Shown: in pieces, positions 1 to 8,977 of the stretch
How positions within the stretch are numbered: the stretch's first letter is position 1
How the letters are laid out: each line of letters opens with the position of its first letter
NCBI GenBank assembly: GCA_001999425.1
Contig: MLHP01000011.1
Span: 62,001 to 126,000 of the forward strand
Length of the DNA: 64,000 nucleotides
Direction of reading: 5' to 3'
From: Rodentibacter genomosp. 2
Lineage (GTDB): Bacteria > Pseudomonadota > Gammaproteobacteria > Enterobacterales > Pasteurellaceae
Position numbers and translations under genes: made by a program
Notes under the pieces: generated by a model
Seen by the model: only the letters and a program-made list of their open reading frames with translations
What the model was told of the DNA's origin: nothing
The model's database searches: none

Positions 1-2
1 TT

Positions 3-167
3 GCCTTGCCGAATCAGGTGGTTCGACCGTTAATGGTGATCGAAAATCCAAAATTAGTCAGCAATCTTGAGACGATTCGAGGTTCTCAAGCCAATAATCT
101 TGCGAAAAAATTGATGAAATATCCGCTGAAAAAAATAATGGCGATTCAGAAAAATTTAGGAAAATAA
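3..167 (+). CDS. C-terminal fragment of a probable LOS glycosyltransferase (5' end outside window)
   Basis: An open frame runs in from the left edge and ends at the TAA at 165-167, one base before the ATG of the next gene, giving 54 visible residues. The segment PLMVIENPK followed by a Ser-rich/Arg stretch and a basic tail resembles the C-terminus of GT25-type lipooligosaccharide galactosyltransferases, and the next three genes are glycan genes. The catalytic part is not in the window, so the family call is inference. It is probably translated as one operon with the downstream genes. Confidence 0.45.
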   Translation, partial: ALPNQVVRPLMVIENPKLVSNLETIRGSQANNLAKKLMKYPLKKIMAIQKNLGK

Positions 168-1364
168 ATGACCGCACTTTTTAATCTTTTCTATATCTAT
201 GATCCGTGGTTTTTCCATGTGGTGCGTATGTCTTTTGTGGTTGGCTTGCTTGCTTTGGGCGTGTTGTTTTATCGCTATATAAAGAAAAAAAACACGCAAG
301 GCATTGTGGTGCCAATGGATAGTTTAGCTGTATTGTTAGGGCTAATTTTATTGAGTGTCGTGCCTCTGCTGATTAATGGCACAAGTGATTTTTCGGTGAT
401 CATCATGTATGTGAAATCACTGATTTTATTTATTTTCGGTATTGGGTTTTATAACGCTTTTTATGGGATACCAAACGGGCAACAGCTGCTTGTGCGTGAT
501 TTACAAATCGGGGTTGTGGTGCAATTTGTATTTGGCATATTAGCCTTGTTTGGTGTGTCGTTTTTGGTCGATTTTTTGCTTTCAACCAATGCGGTGCTAC
601 CGGCACGATTTTATGGATCGGAACAAGAATATCGCTTATATAATCTGACTGCTACTGCGTTTTTCCAACTGAGTTTATTTTACTTAATGCTGTTCCATTT
701 TTTATTAGCGTATAACGCAAAACATAGCAGTATTCCGAGTGTTTTTGTATTTTTGATGCTCTGTATCGGGTTGATTTCCGGTAGAACGTTTTTGTTGCTT
801 TCCGTAGTGAGTATAGCCGTGTATTTTAAATGGCGATATGTCCCATCGTTGATTGCATTTTTGCTGTTGGTGCTGGGATTGGCTTATTTTGCACCCAAAA
901 ATCCTTATGTCGCTCATGCCTTAGAGCCGGTCATTAATTTGTTGCACGGCGCCGGTTTTGTGAGTTCTTCTACGGATACTTTAGTCAAAAATCATCTGTT
1001 TATGCCGACCTTGAAACAATTTATCAGTGGTGATGGTATGTATATGACAGGGCAGTTAGAGACAGGGCGTTATTACGGTAGTACGGATTCCGGTTTTTTA
1101 CGCCAAATTTTATACGGTGGCATAGCTTACGCACTGGTTTGTTTTTTTGTCACCTTTTATTTTGTCCGTAAAGTCGCCCTGAATTGGTTTGATGGCAGTT
1201 GGAAATTTATTCTTTCCGCTTTTGTGATTCTTACCGCCTGCAATATCAAAGCCGACACCTTCGCCTTTCCAGGCATTATGTTTGTGATGTTGATGTTTTT
1301 GTCGTTATTTGGCACTCATGGCAAACAACGCATTTTCTTAGAGAAAGAGGGAAAAAATGTTTAG
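168..1364 (+). CDS. Wzy/WaaL-like polytopic membrane protein (O-antigen polymerase/ligase type)
   Basis: A 398-aa protein made almost entirely of hydrophobic helices (about 10 membrane spans) with one long polar loop at about residues 255-320, the usual plan of O-antigen polymerases and ligases. It has no soluble catalytic domain. It starts just after the preceding stop with AGGAAA as ribosome binding site, and an uptake signal (ACCGCACTT) covers codons 2-4. The next gene, a glycosyltransferase, overlaps its last 8 bases, which indicates translational coupling. The family is too divergent to tell polymerase from ligase by eye. The likely role is assembly of the surface glycan in the inner membrane. 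Confidence 0.6.
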   Translation: MTALFNLFYIYDPWFFHVVRMSFVVGLLALGVLFYRYIKKKNTQGIVVPMDSLAVLLGLILLSVVPLLINGTSDFSVIIMYVKSLILFIFGIGFYNAFYGIPNGQQLLVRDLQIGVVVQFVFGILALFGVSFLVDFLLSTNAVLPARFYGSEQEYRLYNLTATAFFQLSLFYLMLFHFLLAYNAKHSSIPSVFVFLMLCIGLISGRTFLLLSVVSIAVYFKWRYVPSLIAFLLLVLGLAYFAPKNPYVAHALEPVINLLHGAGFVSSSTDTLVKNHLFMPTLKQFISGDGMYMTGQLETGRYYGSTDSGFLRQILYGGIAYALVCFFVTFYFVRKVALNWFDGSWKFILSAFVILTACNIKADTFAFPGIMFVMLMFLSLFGTHGKQRIFLEKEGKNV

Positions 1365-2238
1365 TATCATTGTGCCGTCTTACAACCGAAAATCGGAAAT
1401 TCCTGTTTTATTAGAAAGTTTAGGGGAGCAAACCCATAAATCGTTTGAGGTAGTGATTGTTGATGATTACTCGAAAGAGCCAGTTGTGGTGGAGAAATCT
1501 TATCCCTTTAAAGTAACAGTGATTCGTAATGAAACCAATCAGGGGGCGGCGGAAAGTCGAAATATCGGTGCGAGAGCCGCATTGGGAGAATGGTTGTTAT
1601 TTTTGGATGATGATGATCGTTTTGCTGAGAATAAATGTGAGCGATTGGCAGAGGTGATTAACAAACATCCTGATATTAATTTTATTTACCACCCTGCAAA
1701 ATGCGAAATGGTGAACGAAGGTTTTACCTATGTAACCAAACCGATCCCACCACAAGAAATTAGTGTGGAACGGATTTTACTTGCCAACAAAATTGGCGGT
1801 ATGCCGATGGTAGCGGTGAAGAAAGATCTTTTCTTAAAAATAGGCGGATTATCAACCGAACTTCGCTCTTTGGAAGACTATGATTTCCTCTTAAAAGTGA
1901 TCAAAGAGCCTGATTTCAAGCCTTATATGCTGAGCGAGCCATTGACCTCTTGCACTTTTCACACCAAACGTGCCAGTGTCTCAACGGATACCACCAACAC
2001 AGAAAAAGCTATTGATTACATTCGTGAGCATTATGTGGAAACACAAGAGCAGGCACATAATTTCAACATCAACGCCAGCTATATTTTGGCTTATCCACAT
2101 ATCATGAACTTATCACGCAAGGCGGCATATTATTATTTCGATATTTTTAAACAAACCAAAAGTATTAAACAATTCGTGATTGCAATGGTTGTGCTGATTT
2201 CTCCGAAACTGGCACTGAATTTGAAACGATTTATGTAA
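1357..2238 (+). CDS. Family 2 glycosyltransferase
   Basis: 293 aa with the GT-A fold N-terminus: SIIVPSYNR at residues 4-12, VVIVDDYS at about 33-40, GAAESRNIGA at about 64-73, and the metal-binding FLDDDDR at about 86-92. These are hallmarks of GT2 enzymes that move a sugar from a nucleotide sugar onto a growing glycan at the cytoplasmic face. The C-terminal 40 residues are hydrophobic and basic and may lie on the membrane. AGAGGG precedes the start, which overlaps the upstream membrane protein gene by 8 bases. Donor and acceptor sugars cannot be read from the sequence. Confidence 0.85.
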   Translation: MFSIIVPSYNRKSEIPVLLESLGEQTHKSFEVVIVDDYSKEPVVVEKSYPFKVTVIRNETNQGAAESRNIGARAALGEWLLFLDDDDRFAENKCERLAEVINKHPDINFIYHPAKCEMVNEGFTYVTKPIPPQEISVERILLANKIGGMPMVAVKKDLFLKIGGLSTELRSLEDYDFLLKVIKEPDFKPYMLSEPLTSCTFHTKRASVSTDTTNTEKAIDYIREHYVETQEQAHNFNINASYILAYPHIMNLSRKAAYYYFDIFKQTKSIKQFVIAMVVLISPKLALNLKRFM

Positions 2239-2252
2239 TAGAAAGGATAGTC

Positions 2253-3056
2253 ATGAAATTTTCAGTTTTAATGTCTTTATATATTAAAGAAAATCCGCGA
2301 TTTTTACGGGAATGTTTTGAAAGTCTAGCCGCTCAAACCCATCAGGCGGATGAAATCGTTTTAGTATTTGATGGTGCGGTTACTGAGGAACTGGAAACAG
2401 TGGTTTCCGAATTTGAAAAACAGTTACCGTTAAAATTAGTGAAATTACCGCAAAATCGAGGACTGGGAAATGCCTTAAATGAAGGGTTGAAACATTGCAG
2501 TCATCAGTGGGTTTTCCGTATGGATACGGATGATATTTGCGTGCCGGAACGTTTTGCCAAACAGGTGGCATTTATCGAACAACACCCTGACACGATTATT
2601 TTTGGCGGACAAATTGCCGAGTTTGGTGAAACGGTGAATGATATTGTGGCATATCGCCGTGTGCCGACAGAAGCACGGGATATTGTGAAATTTACCCAAA
2701 AACGTTGTCCTTTTAACCATATGACGGTGGCATATCAAAAAAGTGCGGTGATAAATTGCGGAGGGTATGAGGATCTGCAAGAAGATTATTATTTATGGAT
2801 TAAACTTGTCGCACAGCAACAAGTGGTGGCAAACTTGCCCGATATTTTAGTTTATGCTCGGGTAGGCAATGGAATGGTAGGACGTCGCCGAGGATTGAAT
2901 CAGGCTAAGGCGGAGTGGCGATTATTTAAATTAAAATATCGTCTAGGTATACAAGATTTAGCCTCGGGATTATTTATTTTTATTTTACGATCTGCTTCCC
3001 GTTTATTGCCGACTTCATTGTTAAAGGCGGCTTATAACAAATTTTTAAGAAAATAA
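2253..3056 (+). CDS. Family 2 glycosyltransferase (AmsE-like)
   Basis: 267 aa. The N-terminus FSVLMSLYIKE, the segment PQNRGLGNALN at about residues 65-75 and the DxD-containing FRMDTDDIC at about 90-98 mark a GT2 domain of the AmsE type used in exopolysaccharide and lipooligosaccharide assembly. QEDYYLWIKL at about 180-189 is the usual acidic active-site region. The C-terminus has a short hydrophobic stretch. AAAGGAT gives a good ribosome binding site, and the gap to the previous gene is 14 bases, so the pair is one operon. An uptake signal lies inside near 2750. Confidence 0.85.
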   Translation: MKFSVLMSLYIKENPRFLRECFESLAAQTHQADEIVLVFDGAVTEELETVVSEFEKQLPLKLVKLPQNRGLGNALNEGLKHCSHQWVFRMDTDDICVPERFAKQVAFIEQHPDTIIFGGQIAEFGETVNDIVAYRRVPTEARDIVKFTQKRCPFNHMTVAYQKSAVINCGGYEDLQEDYYLWIKLVAQQQVVANLPDILVYARVGNGMVGRRRGLNQAKAEWRLFKLKYRLGIQDLASGLFIFILRSASRLLPTSLLKAAYNKFLRK

Positions 3057-3081
3057 AAATGATGTTTAAGGAAAAAAAGCA

Positions 3082-4188
3082 ATGAAAAAAATTTCGTTAT
3101 TATCAACCGCACTTTTATCTTGTTTACTCGTAGGCTGCTCCGGCGGCAGTCAAACCACATCGACTAAAAATATTCCTACAATTAGTCGTAATGCGGTTTA
3201 TTCTAAGCCGCGCACACTGGGTAACTTTAATGATTATGTTCAATTTTTAAAAGGTAAAGCTGCGGCGGAAGGCGTTTCTCTTGCTACCTTAAATGCACAA
3301 AATAATATTTGGTATATGGAAAAAGCCGTAGCGTTAGATCGTGCGCAAGTGGGGCGGTTAGTAAAACGTGATCCAAGCCAACCCCCAGTGTTGAATCCGA
3401 GGGGGACAACTCATTATCTCAATAAAGTACTCACGAACAATAAAGTGAGTGTGGCTGAAGAACGTTATTGGGAAGTCCAACTTCCACTTCAACAGGCGAG
3501 CCGACGTTATGGCGTACAACAAGAATATATTCTTGCTTTATGGGGAATGGAGAGTAGTTTCGGGCATTACCAAGGAAACTATGACGTACTATCCGCCTTA
3601 GCGACCCTAGCCTTTGACGGCAGACGTGAAGTCTTGTTTAGCAGGGAGTTTGTCAATGCGATGAAAATGCTGGATAGTCATTATATTCAGCGCCCTAGAA
3701 TGTTAGGTTCATGGGCGGGAGCAATGGGGCAAACTCAATTTATGCCGAGTGCTTTCTTAAATTATGCGGCTGACGGTAACGGCGATGGAGTGAAAGATAT
3801 TTGGACAAACCAATTTGATGCTTTTGCGTCCATTGCAAATTATTTACATACCGTAGGTTGGGACAATAAATTGCCTTGGGGTATCGAAGTGACATTAACC
3901 CAATCCATTGATTTATCCCTTTCTGGTATTGAGAAAAATAAAGCCCGCTCTTTACGTGATTGGCAGGCTCAAGGCGTGATACCGTTAAGTTTCAGTGCGC
4001 AAGAACAAGCAAAACTGACCACACTTTCTCATGCGGATCTTTGGCTTGTCCGTCCGGATAAGCAAGTGGGGCGGGCATTTTTGGTATCTAATAATTTCCG
4101 CACGATTTTAGATTGGAATAAATCCAATTATTTTGCTGTGAGTATCGGAATGTTTGCGGATCGAATTAAGGAAAGGGTCGGATTATAA
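3082..4188 (+). CDS. mltB: Lytic murein transglycosylase B, lipoprotein
   Basis: 368 aa. A lipoprotein signal peptide ends in the lipobox LVGC (Cys 19), so the enzyme is anchored in the outer membrane facing the periplasm. The SLT_2/MltB domain shows the catalytic glutamate in LWGMESSFG (about residues 153-161), the GAMGQTQFMPS motif (about 213-223) and the Asp-rich ADGNGDG turn (about 229-235). It cleaves the MurNAc-GlcNAc bond of peptidoglycan with formation of 1,6-anhydroMurNAc. Ribosome binding site is AAGGAAA. It faces the following lipoprotein gene across a shared terminator. Confidence 0.93.
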   Translation: MKKISLLSTALLSCLLVGCSGGSQTTSTKNIPTISRNAVYSKPRTLGNFNDYVQFLKGKAAAEGVSLATLNAQNNIWYMEKAVALDRAQVGRLVKRDPSQPPVLNPRGTTHYLNKVLTNNKVSVAEERYWEVQLPLQQASRRYGVQQEYILALWGMESSFGHYQGNYDVLSALATLAFDGRREVLFSREFVNAMKMLDSHYIQRPRMLGSWAGAMGQTQFMPSAFLNYAADGNGDGVKDIWTNQFDAFASIANYLHTVGWDNKLPWGIEVTLTQSIDLSLSGIEKNKARSLRDWQAQGVIPLSFSAQEQAKLTTLSHADLWLVRPDKQVGRAFLVSNNFRTILDWNKSNYFAVSIGMFADRIKERVGL

Positions 4189-4220
4189 CGATATTATGTA
4201 GCAGATGCAGGGTTATATAA

Positions 4221-4252
4221 AAAACGGTGGTCAATTTGACCGCCGTTTTTTT
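4221..4252. terminator. Bidirectional intrinsic terminator between mltB and the lipoprotein gene
   Basis: AACGGTGGTCA and its near-perfect complement TGACCGCCGTT form a stem around ATT, flanked by A-runs on the left and T-runs on the right. It serves both converging genes. Confidence 0.85.
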
Positions 4253-4272
4253 GCTTGGTTAGACAACAAATA

Positions 4273-4884
4273 TTATTTTGCAGCCGGTTTTTCTGCATTA
4301 GGGGTAGCAGGTTGAGCCGGAGCCGGGTTAAATTTAGCTTCAATTTGTGCACCAAGTTCTGCTAAAGCTTGCATTTTGCTTTGTAATTGTGCTGCTTGTT
4401 CGGCATAAGCTTTTTGATCTGCTTCCGTTTTCACATTTGCTTGAGTAACCAATAATTGGCTCGCAAGAGTCAATACTTCTTTGGTTTGATTTTTCGCATT
4501 GCTGATTAAATCAGATTTCAAATCAAGTGCATCTAAACTTGCAATACTTGCTTGAACATTCTTGTTAAATTCTTCAATGGCTGCTTTTGCTTTATTTTCA
4601 TCTTTGGCTGCAGCTGCCGCACTTAATGCTTGCTGTAATTTTTGTTGATTTTGAGCTTGCACTGCACCTTGCTCTTGATTCCAAGCGATTAATTTTTCGT
4701 AATCTGCTTTTTCTTGTGCTTCAGCAGTCATTGCCGGAGCCGTTGTTTCAGCAGGTTTTGCCGCTTCAGTCTGCTGAGTTGTTTCAGGTTTAGCTGCATC
4801 AGCCGTTTTGTCTGCCGCTTTATCGCAAGCAGTTAAGAATAAAGTAAACAATGCAGTTGCAGTAATTTTTGTTAATTTGTTCAT
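4273..4884 (-). CDS. Ala/Gln/Lys-rich lipoprotein of unknown function
   Basis: 203 aa. The signal peptide ends at the lipobox LTAC (Cys 20), followed by a low-complexity Ala/Thr/Lys/Glu linker (residues about 21-55), a predicted helical body rich in Ala, Gln and Lys, and a Pro/Ala-rich C-terminus. No catalytic motif is visible. Such proteins are common exported lipoproteins in Pasteurellaceae, but I do not recognise a function. The start is supported by AAAGGAT 6 bases upstream. It is monocistronic, ends at the shared terminator with mltB, and lies downstream of the iron operon on the same strand, 107 bases past the cytochrome gene. Confidence 0.8.
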   Translation of the reverse strand: MNKLTKITATALFTLFLTACDKAADKTADAAKPETTQQTEAAKPAETTAPAMTAEAQEKADYEKLIAWNQEQGAVQAQNQQKLQQALSAAAAAKDENKAKAAIEEFNKNVQASIASLDALDLKSDLISNAKNQTKEVLTLASQLLVTQANVKTEADQKAYAEQAAQLQSKMQALAELGAQIEAKFNPAPAQPATPNAEKPAAK

Positions 4885-4991
4885 AAGTAATCCTTTGAAT
4901 TGGAAATTAAAAAAGTATTTGTTGGATGATTAAGTCCACGTTTACCTCAGACTGTCTATTTTCGGATTAGTTTAAAATTTTTTCAAGAAAT

Positions 4992-5309
4992 TTATTTTAA
5001 GATTGGCACGAACTCGGATAAGGCTTTTATTTCCTCTTCGGTTAAACGCTGTTTTGCAGGATTGCCGGCACCGATAATATTTCCTTTTTTACGCTCAAAA
5101 AGTGCGGTTGAAATCTCTTCCGTTTTTAATTGATTGATGATTTTAGATTCACCCATTGCCGCTTTCTCGCCTTTTTTCCCGTGACAAGTAGCACAGGAGC
5201 GTTTGTAAATTTTTTCTGCTTTGCTGAAAACAGGAGTATTAGCGGTCTCGGCTTGAGCAAAAAAAGCAATACAGAGCAAGCCTGCGAGAAATAAATGAAG
5301 CCCTTTCAT
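4992..5309 (-). CDS. Small periplasmic c-type cytochrome
   Basis: 105 aa. A Sec signal peptide (cleavage near AQAE, about residue 21) is followed by a class I cytochrome c domain with the haem attachment motif CATCH (about residues 39-43). A Met ligand is plausible in AAMGES (about 50-55). It is the last gene of the FTR1/P19 iron operon, 18 bases after the TlpA-like gene, with AAAGGAT as ribosome binding site. In related operons the final positions are held by thioredoxin-like proteins. A cytochrome here suggests an electron path for reducing or oxidising iron at the periplasmic face, which is inference. Confidence 0.85.
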   Translation of the reverse strand: MKGLHLFLAGLLCIAFFAQAETANTPVFSKAEKIYKRSCATCHGKKGEKAAMGESKIINQLKTEEISTALFERKKGNIIGAGNPAKQRLTEEEIKALSEFVPILK

Positions 5310-5327
5310 TGATGATCCTTTTAACTG

Positions 5328-5810
5328 TTATTTTTTGAATAAGTTATCCAATTCTTCCCGTGGAATTTTACCTTCAAATTTAGCTTGAATATAGCCTTTA
5401 TCATCAATGATAAAAGAAGTCGGCGTACCGACTAATTGATACCGCTCGGCGGTGATTTTCATTTGATCTTTAATCACCGACTGGGTGAGTTGGTGTTTGG
5501 CAACCACGGCATTGGTGTCCATATTTTCACCATCAACATTGATGGCGATGAGTTGGACTTTATTTGGATAGGCTTTATTAAGTTGCTCGAATGTTTTTAG
5601 TTCTGCCATACAATGACCGCAGGTTTCCGACCAAAAGGTGAGTAATCGGGTGCCTTGCCAATCTTTTAAGTTTACTTGTTTACCTTGTAGATCATAGGCG
5701 GCAAGTTCCGGTGCTGCGTTACCGAGAGTTGCTTTTTCTTCTTTACAAGAAACGGTGCTGAAAATGACCGCACTTAAGCAAAGTGATTTGAGTAAAAGTT
5801 TAATGTTCAT
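5328..5810 (-). CDS. TlpA/ResA-like thioredoxin-fold lipoprotein
   Basis: 160 aa. The N-terminal signal has a possible lipobox ending TVSC (about residue 22), so the protein is exported and probably membrane-anchored. The thioredoxin fold has the redox pair SETCGHCMAE (CxxC at about 64-67) and the cis-proline segment VGTPTSF (about 126-132). Such proteins move electrons to or from cysteines in the periplasm. The start overlaps the end of the ABC ATPase gene by 11 bases, so it belongs to the iron operon, matching the thioredoxin genes that close the Campylobacter P19 cluster. Confidence 0.88.
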   Translation of the reverse strand: MNIKLLLKSLCLSAVIFSTVSCKEEKATLGNAAPELAAYDLQGKQVNLKDWQGTRLLTFWSETCGHCMAELKTFEQLNKAYPNKVQLIAINVDGENMDTNAVVAKHQLTQSVIKDQMKITAERYQLVGTPTSFIIDDKGYIQAKFEGKIPREELDNLFKK

Positions 5811-6471
5811 TTCGTTCTTCCCGTAAAAACTTCCCGTGTTGCAGATAAATGGTACGATCAGTGAGTTCGCCCAGTTCCGGATTATGGGTCACCATGACAA
5901 TGGTTCTCCCTTGGCGGTTTAATTCTTGCAATAAGTCTAAGATTAATGCCTCATTTTTTTCGTCCAAATTACCGGTGGGTTCATCGGCAAAAATAACAGG
6001 GGGCTGATTGACAAGGGCACGGGCAATGCAAACACGTTGCTGTTCGCCGCCGGAAAGTTGGCTTGGTCGGTGATCCATACGATGTCCTAATCCTACTTGT
6101 TCTAATACGGCTTTTGCCGCCGCTTCGTCAATGACACTGTGATAATGTTGAGCGAGCATGACATTTTCAAGGGCGGTTAAATAGGGAATCAAATGGAATT
6201 GTTGAAACACCAAGCCGATTTTTTCCGCACGAAAACGTTGGCGACCGATTTCATCTAATTGGGCGGCATTAATGCCGGCTAAAATAACTTTCCCTTCACT
6301 GGCGGTGTCCAGCCCGGTGAGAATGTTCATCAAAGTGGTTTTTCCTGAGCCGGAGGCGCCCATAATGGCAACAAATTCGCCCTGTTTAATTTGAATATTA
6401 ATATCTTCAAGTGCGGTTACTTGACCAAAGCGTTTATATAAATGTTTTGTTTCGATAACAAATTGAGTCAT
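5800..6471 (-). CDS. ABC transporter ATP-binding protein (LolD/MacB type) of the iron operon
   Basis: A 223-aa ATPase with Walker A GASGSGKTT, Q-loop VFQQFH, signature LSGGEQQR, Walker B VIFADEPTG and switch His in MVTHNPE. It belongs to the 3.A.1.122 (LolD/MacB/FtsE-like) family, which drives FtsX-type permeases to do mechanical work in the periplasm rather than import. I chose the ATG at 6471 over the upstream one at 6531 because GAGAA lies just before it and the family begins here. It follows its two permease genes. Confidence 0.9.
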   Translation of the reverse strand: MTQFVIETKHLYKRFGQVTALEDINIQIKQGEFVAIMGASGSGKTTLMNILTGLDTASEGKVILAGINAAQLDEIGRQRFRAEKIGLVFQQFHLIPYLTALENVMLAQHYHSVIDEAAAKAVLEQVGLGHRMDHRPSQLSGGEQQRVCIARALVNQPPVIFADEPTGNLDEKNEALILDLLQELNRQGRTIVMVTHNPELGELTDRTIYLQHGKFLREERNEH

Positions 6472-6523
6472 AGTTTTCTCTTTTATTTTGCTAGGCGGTT
6501 TTTTCTCAATCCATGCCTTAGAT

Positions 6524-7657
6524 TTATTCACCTTTTAATACATTCGCCGTCTGAATACTTAATGCACGACGTGTTGGTAGGATAACGGCGATAAATGCGA
6601 CCAACAAGGAGAGCATAATAGTGATAGGGAAGACAGGTAAACGCATATCAATGTAAGATTTAAAGACCGTTAAGCCTAAAATCTGAGCGAGTAAATAACC
6701 AAATATTAATCCGACTAAAATGGCACAGACGGCAATAATAAGAATTTCTGTACAGATTTGCTTAATAATATCCGACTGTTTTGCCCCTAATGCTTTTTGT
6801 AGGGCAAATTCTTTGGCACGTTCACCGACAATCGCGATCAAGGTGGTGTTCACACAAAGTGTTGCCAACACTAAAATCACTAAAGATATGAGTCCCATTA
6901 GCCCTTTGATTTTATCTAAAATTTGCCCTTCCGAGGCGGAAACTTTACGGATCGGGCGGGCAGTGAGATCTTGATATTGTTGCATAATATTTTCTGCAAA
7001 CTGATCGACTTGCCCTAGTTCATTTCTGACATTGAGTAGCGCATTGTTGGCAAGCCCTTCTTTTTCCAGCCAATTCTGTGCAAAATCAAGATTGACGATG
7101 AGCATATTATCTGTGGCGTCACCGGCTTCTACAATGGCTTTAATGGTGAATTGATGTTTTTCTACCGCATTTTTTGACAGTTGTAGTTTATCGCCGATTT
7201 TTAAATTGAGACGTTCGGCAAGGGTTTTACCAATCATGGCATTGCGATCATCAAAATTCACATTAATGGCGGAACCACTAATTTGCCAATAAGGGGTTAA
7301 AACCCGCATATCTTCAAATCGAACGCCAATAATAACGATTTTTTCCAATTCACTGCGTGTTACGCCGTAAAGATAGGGGCTGGCAGCGGTGATTAATCCC
7401 TGTGGCGCTTGTTGCAAAATATCATCAATTTGACTCACAGAAATCATCTCGCCTTTTGTCGAACCAATATAGAAATTGGCACCAAAGGTACGAAGTTCTT
7501 GGCTCATTTTGGTGTTGACATCGAAATAAACGGCCGCCATGGCGGTAACAATGCCTGCTCCCACCGTTAAGGCAGTGAAAATAATCATCACCCGTTGTAA
7601 ACGTAGACGCAGTGCACGGAAAATTAATCGCCAAAACATACTTTTATTATCTGCCAT
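6524..7657 (-). CDS. FtsX-like ABC permease (second of a pair)
   Basis: 377 aa from the chosen start. One N-terminal membrane helix, a large periplasmic MacB-like core domain (about residues 45-245), then three C-terminal helices of the FtsX domain. The cytoplasmic segment EFALQKALGAK is the usual coupling helix for a LolD-type ATPase. The ATG at 7657 overlaps the end of the preceding permease gene by 11 bases; the longer frame to 7723 would add a non-conserved tail inside that gene. It pairs with the next gene upstream to form a heterodimeric pump. Confidence 0.88.
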   Translation of the reverse strand: MADNKSMFWRLIFRALRLRLQRVMIIFTALTVGAGIVTAMAAVYFDVNTKMSQELRTFGANFYIGSTKGEMISVSQIDDILQQAPQGLITAASPYLYGVTRSELEKIVIIGVRFEDMRVLTPYWQISGSAINVNFDDRNAMIGKTLAERLNLKIGDKLQLSKNAVEKHQFTIKAIVEAGDATDNMLIVNLDFAQNWLEKEGLANNALLNVRNELGQVDQFAENIMQQYQDLTARPIRKVSASEGQILDKIKGLMGLISLVILVLATLCVNTTLIAIVGERAKEFALQKALGAKQSDIIKQICTEILIIAVCAILVGLIFGYLLAQILGLTVFKSYIDMRLPVFPITIMLSLLVAFIAVILPTRRALSIQTANVLKGE

Positions 7658-8975
7658 AAAGCACCTCAACGGGATAAAGTTTGGCAATACGATGGGCTGG
7701 GAACCAAGTACCGATAAGGGCAATCAATATTGACAGTACGAGTACGCAAGGGATCACGATCCAAGCAAAACTGAGCGGTACGCCAAAGAGTGTGATACCT
7801 ATAAATTTTGCCAAGCCCCAACCGGCTAAACATCCCAAGATACCGCCAATTAATGCACTTAATACGGCTTCGCAATAAAACAACAGAACGATCTGCCACT
7901 GGTAAGCGCCCAAGGCTTTCATTAAACCGATTTCTTTGCTTCGTTCAATAATGCTGGAACTCATCAGCGAGGCAATACCCATTGCTGCTGCAATTAATGC
8001 CGCAAGCGTGACGACTGAGAGTAATAACTGAATTTTGCTGATGACCACACCCTCGGAGGCGGCAACTTGCCAGATAGGGCGAACAATCGCACCGGAAATG
8101 GCTTCTTCCAGTTGATGGGAAATCGAAGAGACATAGGCAGTGCAGTACCAACGGTCATACTCCTCCGCATCGAGGGCATCGGTATTGGCGCGCGCTTTAC
8201 GGGAGAGGGTATTTTCCGGTACGGTGAGAGCGGACACTTTCACCGATTGGACCTTACCTTCTAAACCAAGTAGGGTTTGCGCAGCACTTAACGGCATAAC
8301 AAGCTGATTATCTTCCGCTCCGCCTGTGGTTAAAATACCTTGAATTTTAACCACACTTTGAGCGGAAAACTCTTTTTCTTGATAGCTTAAATGAAGTGTA
8401 TCGCCAATTTTCCAGCCGTTCACTTTGGCAAGCTGCGTACCCACAAGAACAGGAATGATTTCACTGAAATTGTCATTTTCATCATTTACCCAATTACCTT
8501 CCACCTGCCAATAAGGGCTGATAATGCGTTGTCCGGTGTGATAATCTTCTTCATCGGGAATCGCAATGTTGTGATCGAAAAAGGTGCCTAGAATTGAAAC
8601 GGAGTCCGAAAGTGCGGTCGATTTTTCCGCTGTTTTTATTACATTAACGGTTGCCGTTAATTGAGGAGCAAAGCCGACAATATTATTACGCCAGAAAATA
8701 TCTTTAATGTTCGGCAGCTCTTTTTCATCAATAAAATCTTGACCGGAAAGGGCAATATTTGTATTGAGTTCATCCGGTAAGGCTGCATTACTTGCCGGTT
8801 CAATCAAAATATTCGCGCCGTAAGATTTTAGTTCTTTTGCCATTTTATCGCCAATATCTATAGAAACGGCGAGCAAGGCGGAGACTAAACCGGCTGCTAA
8901 GAAAATGGTCACAATGGCTAATAATTTTCGCTTAATACCAAAACGCCAAGATTGAAATAACATTCTCACTAACAT
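7647..8975 (-). CDS. FtsX-like ABC permease (first of a pair)
   Basis: 442 aa with the same plan as its partner: an N-terminal helix, a long periplasmic domain of about 270 residues and three C-terminal helices. The coupling segment ERSKEIGLMKALGA is visible. Sequence similarity between the partners is confined to the helices. In the known P19/FTR1 loci of Campylobacter and uropathogenic E. coli, two such permeases and one ATPase follow the iron permease genes. The gene starts 2 bases before the end of the spacer to the DUF2318 gene, so the operon is tight. Confidence 0.88.
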   Translation of the reverse strand: MLVRMLFQSWRFGIKRKLLAIVTIFLAAGLVSALLAVSIDIGDKMAKELKSYGANILIEPASNAALPDELNTNIALSGQDFIDEKELPNIKDIFWRNNIVGFAPQLTATVNVIKTAEKSTALSDSVSILGTFFDHNIAIPDEEDYHTGQRIISPYWQVEGNWVNDENDNFSEIIPVLVGTQLAKVNGWKIGDTLHLSYQEKEFSAQSVVKIQGILTTGGAEDNQLVMPLSAAQTLLGLEGKVQSVKVSALTVPENTLSRKARANTDALDAEEYDRWYCTAYVSSISHQLEEAISGAIVRPIWQVAASEGVVISKIQLLLSVVTLAALIAAAMGIASLMSSSIIERSKEIGLMKALGAYQWQIVLLFYCEAVLSALIGGILGCLAGWGLAKFIGITLFGVPLSFAWIVIPCVLVLSILIALIGTWFPAHRIAKLYPVEVLYGR

Positions 8976-8977
8976 TG